56,108 nucleotides of DNA from a virus: positions 1 to 56,108 of the IMG/VR virus record IMGVR_UViG_3300047560_001264; one strand, given 5' to 3'. Position numbers and translations under genes: made by a program. The notes beneath the pieces are model-generated. The model did no database searches, was not told the DNA's origin, and worked only from the letters and a program-made list of their open reading frames with translations. How positions within the stretch are numbered: position 1 is the first letter of the stretch; every line of letters starts with the position of its first letter. Below, piece after piece: positions 52,472-56,108 of this stretch.

Positions 52472-53044
52472 ATGCAGCACAATAGTATTGAATCTAAATT
52501 AATCGGCAAAATCCTACCACCCACCTTTGCTGGTGAAAGTGGTAGGGGTTTGGAAGATCTTCTAGAGTCCATTGGTATCCCAATTAACCGCGGATCTGGT
52601 GTCGATTGTTTAATTTTTGATTTTGAAGTTAAATCACGCGACATTGACGCAATTAGTCCACAAACTGTTTGCACAATGACGTTTAATGACATCATCGCAA
52701 CTCCATACGCCAACTCCCGTGTTCGAGAAAAATTCCAACGACAATTTAGAGTAAAAACTAAACACAATGTCATTATATCCGCAGAAATGTATGACTTCTC
52801 ACATCGATTGATTCAAAATCTAATCGAAGAAGCTTATGAGACAGCGAGAGCATCACTAGCTGCATCACAAACAAATGGTGCTTGCCACGGAAAATGGATG
52901 CCAGCGTATGTTCCGGGTACCAAGTGGGGCTATTTGGAAAACGTTAACACTGCCACAAATTCATACCACTTTAGGATTTCCCACGGTGCCATGGACGATT
53001 TTGAAGCCATGTCACACTCAACACTAAGTAAACTTTTCGAATAA
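52472..53044 (+). CDS. Putative PD-(D/E)XK endonuclease next to dpdA
   Basis: 190 residues, four bases after dpdA. The segment GSGVDCLIFDFEVKSRDIDA gives Asp45 followed by Glu52-x-Lys54, the D...ExK metal site of PD-(D/E)XK nucleases, preceded by a helix with Glu22/Glu28 (GESGRGLEDLLESIGI) as in MutH/Sau3AI-like enzymes. The C-terminal half ends YHFRISHGAMDDFEAMSHST, like conserved proteins of aquatic T4-like phages. Adjacent to a DNA base-modifying enzyme it could be a modification-sensitive nuclease that attacks unmodified host or competitor DNA; this is inference. A strong hairpin lies at 52513-52546. Confidence 0.6.
   Translation: MQHNSIESKLIGKILPPTFAGESGRGLEDLLESIGIPINRGSGVDCLIFDFEVKSRDIDAISPQTVCTMTFNDIIATPYANSRVREKFQRQFRVKTKHNVIISAEMYDFSHRLIQNLIEEAYETARASLAASQTNGACHGKWMPAYVPGTKWGYLENVNTATNSYHFRISHGAMDDFEAMSHSTLSKLFE
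52513..52546. other. Strong hairpin near the start of the nuclease gene
   Basis: CCTACCAC (52513-52520) pairs with GTGGTAGG (52539-52546), and inside it CACC (52522-52525) with GGTG (52532-52535) around a TTTGCT loop. It begins 41 bases into the gene and has no T tract. Confidence 0.6.
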
Positions 53045-53445
53045 TGAACACAACTATTAGACAAAACATTCGCCCACTTAAGATGATTTGGGTTACCTTT
53101 CAAAAGGAAGGTATCCACAAGTATCCAGCGGCTTTAACTGATCCAGCACTTGCAACAGGAGATGAATATGATGTATCGTTTTTGGGTCATCCCCATCGTC
53201 ATATTTTCCATTTCCGGGTGTGGATCAATGTGCAACATAATGACAGAGACATCGAATTCATCCAGTTCAAACGCTGGCTCGAGTCGCTGTATAATGGTCA
53301 AGGTGCCACTATAAGCCTTGACTATAAAAGTTGTGAGATGATGTCAGATGAATTACATGACATTATCACGCAAAAGTATCCAGGTCGCGAGATTTGGATT
53401 GAGGTCTCCGAAGACGGAGAAAATGGTTCTTTTATTCAATATTAA
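53044..53445 (+). CDS. Conserved phage protein, possibly a divergent T-fold (QueD-like) protein
   Basis: 133 residues, start overlapping the previous stop (TAATG). The layout resembles 6-pyruvoyl-tetrahydropterin synthase/QueD proteins: HPHRHIFHFRVWINV (compare CxxxHGH-x-Y strand), IEFIQFKRWL (compare V-x-DF-x-x-LK), ISLDYKSCEMMSDELHDII (compare LDH ... PTxE-x-x-A) and IWIEVSEDGENGSF (compare V-x-V-x-ET). The catalytic Cys and HGH are altered, so it is not an ordinary QueD. It may be a repurposed T-fold protein in 7-deazaguanine metabolism, or an unrelated protein with similar strands. The context between DpdA and FolE supports the first idea. Confidence 0.5.
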   Translation: MNTTIRQNIRPLKMIWVTFQKEGIHKYPAALTDPALATGDEYDVSFLGHPHRHIFHFRVWINVQHNDRDIEFIQFKRWLESLYNGQGATISLDYKSCEMMSDELHDIITQKYPGREIWIEVSEDGENGSFIQY

Positions 53446-53466
53446 ACAAAACAAAGGAAAGCTATT

Positions 53467-53730
53467 ATGGCTAAAAACTACAAAGACTATTCTTATTTCG
53501 AAAACCGTCCTGACATCGTTAAGATTTTTGACGATTTGGAAGCATTTAAGGATTTCTGTAGAATCGAAATGCACCCGTTCAACGAAGCGGATCTTTACAA
53601 TCGCGATAGTTGGGTATGGCGCAACTTTGACAAGAGCCGTCGCCCTAAAAAGGCATGGAATGGTGAACGTAAGCCTTACCAAGGCAAGAACCCACGCCCA
53701 CAATACAATAACAGATACGAGACAAACTAA
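53467..53730 (+). CDS. Small conserved basic protein of unknown function
   Basis: 87 residues; AAAGGAAAG precedes the ATG. The first half is aromatic and acidic (DYSYFENRPDIVKIFDDLEA, FKDFCRIEMHPFNEADLY) and the end is basic and probably disordered (SRRPKKAWNGERKPYQGKNP). It resembles small conserved proteins of T4-like aquatic phages, function unknown to me. The stop overlaps the glycosyltransferase start (TAATG), so it may assist that enzyme or bind the DNA substrate. Confidence 0.6.
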   Translation: MAKNYKDYSYFENRPDIVKIFDDLEAFKDFCRIEMHPFNEADLYNRDSWVWRNFDKSRRPKKAWNGERKPYQGKNPRPQYNNRYETN

Positions 53731-54806
53731 TGAAAAAACCTAACATTTGGATCTTTAGTCTAGAGCCTTTGGACTCTAGATATACTAAACAGTGGCATAC
53801 TAATATCCCCGAGATTTTGGCGGCCGCTGCTGGTGACAGATTCAATGTTAGGCAAGTTGATGGCGTTCAACGAACTGCAAAAGTTACTAACGGTGCATTT
53901 CTAAATTTTAGTGATACTAATTATTGGAAAAGCACTCAACTTGCAAATTTCGTTGAACTTCTCGATGCAGGTGAAACTACGCCCAATGATAAAATTTTAA
54001 TCACTGATGCGTGGAATCCTTGCATTACTCAACTTGCATACATGCGTGATTTGTTAGACCAGAAATGGGAACTACACGGTATTTGGCATGCCGGTGCATA
54101 TGATCCAAGTGATATTCTTGGATACAAGATGCAAAAACCTTGGCCATGGGAAGCAGAAAGAAGCTGGTTTTACAGTCTAGACTTTAACTACTATGCTAGT
54201 AACTTCCATAAAGATATGTTCTTAAAGAACTTGGATATTAAACCTGAGTTCCATCATAGAGCAGTACGTAGCGGACAACCACACGGTGAGATTATTACAT
54301 CAATGAAACCGTATATGAATGTTCGCAAGTCAAGTGATAACCTTATCATGTGGCCACATCGCTTTAATGCAGACAAGCAGCCTGAAATTGCTGTAGACTT
54401 AGGCAACGATTTCAACATGGTTATTACACAAAAGCTATCACTTTCTAAAGACGAATACTACGCAAAATTGTCTGAAAGTAAAGTTATGTTTAGCTGTGCA
54501 TTACATGAAAACCTCGGTATTAGTGTAATGGAAGGTGTATTAGCTGGGGTAATTCCAGTATTACCTGATCGTTGCAGCTATAAAGAAATGTATTTGCCAC
54601 AATTCAAGTACCCAAGTGAATGGACTGCTAATTTTGAATCATATCAAAAGCACAAGGCAGAGTTAGTTGATTTCATCAACCATCGAATTCATAATCGTGA
54701 TCAATACATGCATTTGTTGCAAGATCAACTCAACATACTGAGACAGGAATATTTGACTGCTAATGTAATGGTTGAAAAAATCACTAGACTTGACTCTACG
54801 ACCTAA
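53730..54806 (+). CDS. GT-B type glycosyltransferase
   Basis: 358 residues, start overlapping the previous stop. The C-terminal domain contains the nucleotide-sugar motif region FSCALHENLGISVMEGVLAG followed by VIPVLPDRCSYKEMY, typical of GT-B (GT4-like) enzymes with the E-x-x-G-x-x-x-x-E pattern. The N-terminal half is a plausible acceptor domain (WIFSLEPLDSRYTKQWHTNI ... HGIWHAGAYDPSDILGY). There is no TM segment or signal peptide, so it acts in the cytoplasm. In this operon the acceptor could be a modified DNA base, as with T4 glucosyltransferases, but a protein or metabolite acceptor is equally possible. Confidence 0.7.
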   Translation: MKKPNIWIFSLEPLDSRYTKQWHTNIPEILAAAAGDRFNVRQVDGVQRTAKVTNGAFLNFSDTNYWKSTQLANFVELLDAGETTPNDKILITDAWNPCITQLAYMRDLLDQKWELHGIWHAGAYDPSDILGYKMQKPWPWEAERSWFYSLDFNYYASNFHKDMFLKNLDIKPEFHHRAVRSGQPHGEIITSMKPYMNVRKSSDNLIMWPHRFNADKQPEIAVDLGNDFNMVITQKLSLSKDEYYAKLSESKVMFSCALHENLGISVMEGVLAGVIPVLPDRCSYKEMYLPQFKYPSEWTANFESYQKHKAELVDFINHRIHNRDQYMHLLQDQLNILRQEYLTANVMVEKITRLDSTT

Positions 54807-54809
54807 ATA
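54802..54809 (+). promoter_or_regulatory. Possible late promoter octamer (CCTAAATA)
   Basis: Two mismatches from TATAAATA; overlaps the glycosyltransferase stop and lies 32 bases before the folE start. Weak. Confidence 0.3.
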
Positions 54810-54841
54810 CATTACACTTTAATATTACATAGGATTTTTAC

Positions 54842-55540
54842 ATGAGTGAAGGGAAAAATTTAAGTCAAGTAATCAGAGATCAAATGAAGGCCCAAGGCAA
54901 ACGCTTCTGGGCAGGTGATAACATCAGTGATTACATTGACGAGGAACAAAAAGCGGCTCTAATTGGAGAAGCGACAGTAGCATTTGAAGGTGTCCTCGAT
55001 GCATTACTAATTGATCGTGAAAACGACCCAAACTCGCATGGTACTGCGAAGCGTTTAGCTAAGATGTACTTTAACGAAATTATGGCAGGAAGATATGAAC
55101 CAGCACCAGACGCAACTGCATTTCCAAACGATTCGCAAGACCGTTATGAAGGTATGCTTGTTGTTCGCTCTGAGCTTAGGAGCATGTGCAGTCATCATCA
55201 CCAACCTGTTTCCGGCGTTGCTTATATTGGTATTATTGCTGCTCAGAAACTTATTGGGCTCAGCAAGTATACAAGAATCGCACAGTGGTGTGCAAGACGA
55301 GGTACTCTCCAGGAGGAACTTTGTAATGACATTGCCCGCGAGATTAGCAAAGCAACTGGTTCAGAAAACGTAGCTGTGTATATTCAAGCGACTCACGGAT
55401 GTTGTGAAAACCGTGGCATTATGGCACATAGTAGTCTTACACAAACTACAGTTCTGCGTGGTGCTTTCCACGACGACGCTGGTACAAAGAAGGAATTCTT
55501 TGATAACATTAAGCTGCAACAGGAATTTGCACCACGATGA
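54842..55540 (+). CDS. folE: GTP cyclohydrolase I (FolE type)
   Basis: 232 residues; AGGA lies 7 bases before the ATG. Family motifs are intact: RSMCSHHHQPVSGVAYIGII with zinc Cys116 and the His pair 118-119, LIGLSKYTRIAQWCARRGTL, LQEEL, and ATHGCCENRG with the second zinc Cys187; E. coli FolE (222 residues) has the same spacing. The enzyme opens GTP to dihydroneopterin triphosphate, the shared precursor of folate and 7-deazaguanines. In phages with QueD and DpdA it boosts flux into base modification. The DpdA-to-FolE arrangement supports that use here over folate synthesis. The stop overlaps the next small gene. Confidence 0.93.
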   Translation: MSEGKNLSQVIRDQMKAQGKRFWAGDNISDYIDEEQKAALIGEATVAFEGVLDALLIDRENDPNSHGTAKRLAKMYFNEIMAGRYEPAPDATAFPNDSQDRYEGMLVVRSELRSMCSHHHQPVSGVAYIGIIAAQKLIGLSKYTRIAQWCARRGTLQEELCNDIAREISKATGSENVAVYIQATHGCCENRGIMAHSSLTQTTVLRGAFHDDAGTKKEFFDNIKLQQEFAPR

Positions 55541-55653
55541 TATTCATAACCAATAAGTTCGATTCAATAAGAGTACCTTACGATGAGGACTTATTGTTAT
55601 GGTTGCAGGAACAGTATCCCCGTTCCCAATATCGAGTGGTAGAGATATTATGA
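55537..55653 (+). CDS. Very small conserved-type protein (38 aa)
   Basis: 38 residues; ATG overlaps the folE stop (ATGA) and its own stop TGA at 55651-55653 ends one base before the next ATG. The sequence starts MIFITNKFDSIRVPYDEDLL and ends QYPRSQYRVVEIL, with a balanced strand-helix-strand pattern that looks like a real small domain. It continues the chain of overlapping genes seen throughout this operon. No function is known. Confidence 0.5.
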   Translation: MIFITNKFDSIRVPYDEDLLLWLQEQYPRSQYRVVEIL

Positions 55654-55654
55654 G

Positions 55655-56108
55655 ATGGCCGTCACTTCATCAACTAGCTACATAACATACCCATATACAA
55701 CAGGCGGTAGTATTTCTGGCGCAACCCTTACATCAACAGGGTCCAGTTACACACTGAACACTGGTGCAGGCATTGCTGGTAGCAGTGGTATTTTAAATAC
55801 GTCATCCGCAACTTGGGCAAATCCAAACATAAACTTCACTAGTTCAAATGGGAACACTTTAATGTCTATTCCGCATGGTGAAGATAAGATTGTTTTGGAA
55901 GAAAAGGCAGCATTAGAAGTTAAAGGTAATGTTGTTATAAATGGAGTTGACTTGGAAGAACGGTTGAATACAATCGAAAAAGTATTGCAAATTCCCACAA
56001 GAGATGTTACAATGGAAGAAAAGCATCCAAAACTAGCAGAGTTATACAAACAATACATGCATGAATTGGAAAAATACAGAACGTGGGATCGCATTAAAGG
56101 AGATGAAG
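55655..56108 (+). CDS. Conserved structural-type protein, 5' part (runs off the window)
   Basis: ATG 55655 opens a frame that stays open to the window edge (151 complete codons). The first ~65 residues are Ser/Thr/Gly-rich (SYITYPYTTGGSISGATLTS, then NTGAGIAGSSGILN), followed by a short beta unit (LEVKGNVVINGVDLEERLNT) and a charged helix (EEKHPKLAELYKQYMHELEK, YRTWDRIKG). The beta unit and helix are a common end module in small phage virion proteins as far as I recall. It may be a structural or decoration protein. The ribosome site is probably GAGAT within the preceding gene. Confidence 0.6.
   Translation, partial: MAVTSSTSYITYPYTTGGSISGATLTSTGSSYTLNTGAGIAGSSGILNTSSATWANPNINFTSSNGNTLMSIPHGEDKIVLEEKAALEVKGNVVINGVDLEERLNTIEKVLQIPTRDVTMEEKHPKLAELYKQYMHELEKYRTWDRIKGDE

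Noticed and set aside
53759-53780. 7-bp hairpin near the start of the glycosyltransferase gene (TCTAGAG/CTCTAGA)
   Set aside because: Short enough to be chance; not counted with the three longer start-proximal hairpins.

Overview
The window is a stretch of a large T4-like (contractile-tailed) double-stranded DNA phage genome. The diagnostic genes are a family B DNA polymerase (gp43 type), a clamp-like protein beside it (gp45 type), the large clamp-loader subunit (gp44 type), a DsbA-like protein, a gp31/GroES-like co-chaperonin, PhoH, dCMP deaminase, and repeated late-promoter octamers of the T4 type (core ATAAATA). The style of the small proteins resembles marine or freshwater T4-like phages. 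The lysis set (GH19 endolysin, i-spanin, lipoprotein o-spanin, 3-TM holin) implies a Gram-negative host with an outer membrane. No photosynthesis genes, integrase, tRNA genes, insertion sequences or CRISPR arrays were seen. The DNA is AT-rich and genes overlap or nearly touch throughout; no gene-free stretch exceeds 300 bases.

Layout: 1-824 is the end of a tail-fibre-type gene. 871-3243 holds small membrane proteins, a QueD-like enzyme and a UV damage endonuclease. 3267-3877 is a short minus-strand pair (basic protein, zinc ribbon). 3959-28359 is a 24 kb tail-fibre region: a 3874-residue protein, collagen-like and LamG-like fibre proteins, an Ig-like protein, and an unexpected pirin-like cupin. 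28359-31642 holds small conserved proteins, a DnaE-like fragment, the co-chaperonin, the clamp loader and dCMP deaminase; phoH (31652-32368) runs opposite. 32528-36695 contains structural-looking proteins and the lysis genes. 36765-40571 encodes DnaJ, a ClpA-type unfoldase and an unknown. 40619-46303 encodes a run of proteins with N-termini like T4 internal-head-protein capsid-targeting tags. 46413-50235 is the replication core. 50587-55540 carries DpdA-like transglycosylase, a putative PD-(D/E)XK nuclease, a divergent T-fold-like protein, a glycosyltransferase and GTP cyclohydrolase I.

How the parts fit: FolE and QueD would make the first two intermediates of 7-deazaguanine synthesis and DpdA would exchange guanine in DNA for a 7-deazaguanine, so the phage probably modifies its own DNA; the adjacent nuclease could act on unmodified DNA (inference). 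QueE and QueC are not in this window. Two promoter classes are visible: TTGAC/TATAAT-type promoters precede queD, dnaJ, clpA, dsbA and the clamp gene, while T4-like late octamers precede fibre, lysis-associated and internal-head genes. Several leaders (queD, gene 43, phoH) have hairpins placed to control translation starts. Unusual elements are the queD leader, the DpdA-nuclease-T-fold cluster, the tagged cell-wall-active head proteins and a ClpA with an intact ClpP-docking tripeptide.
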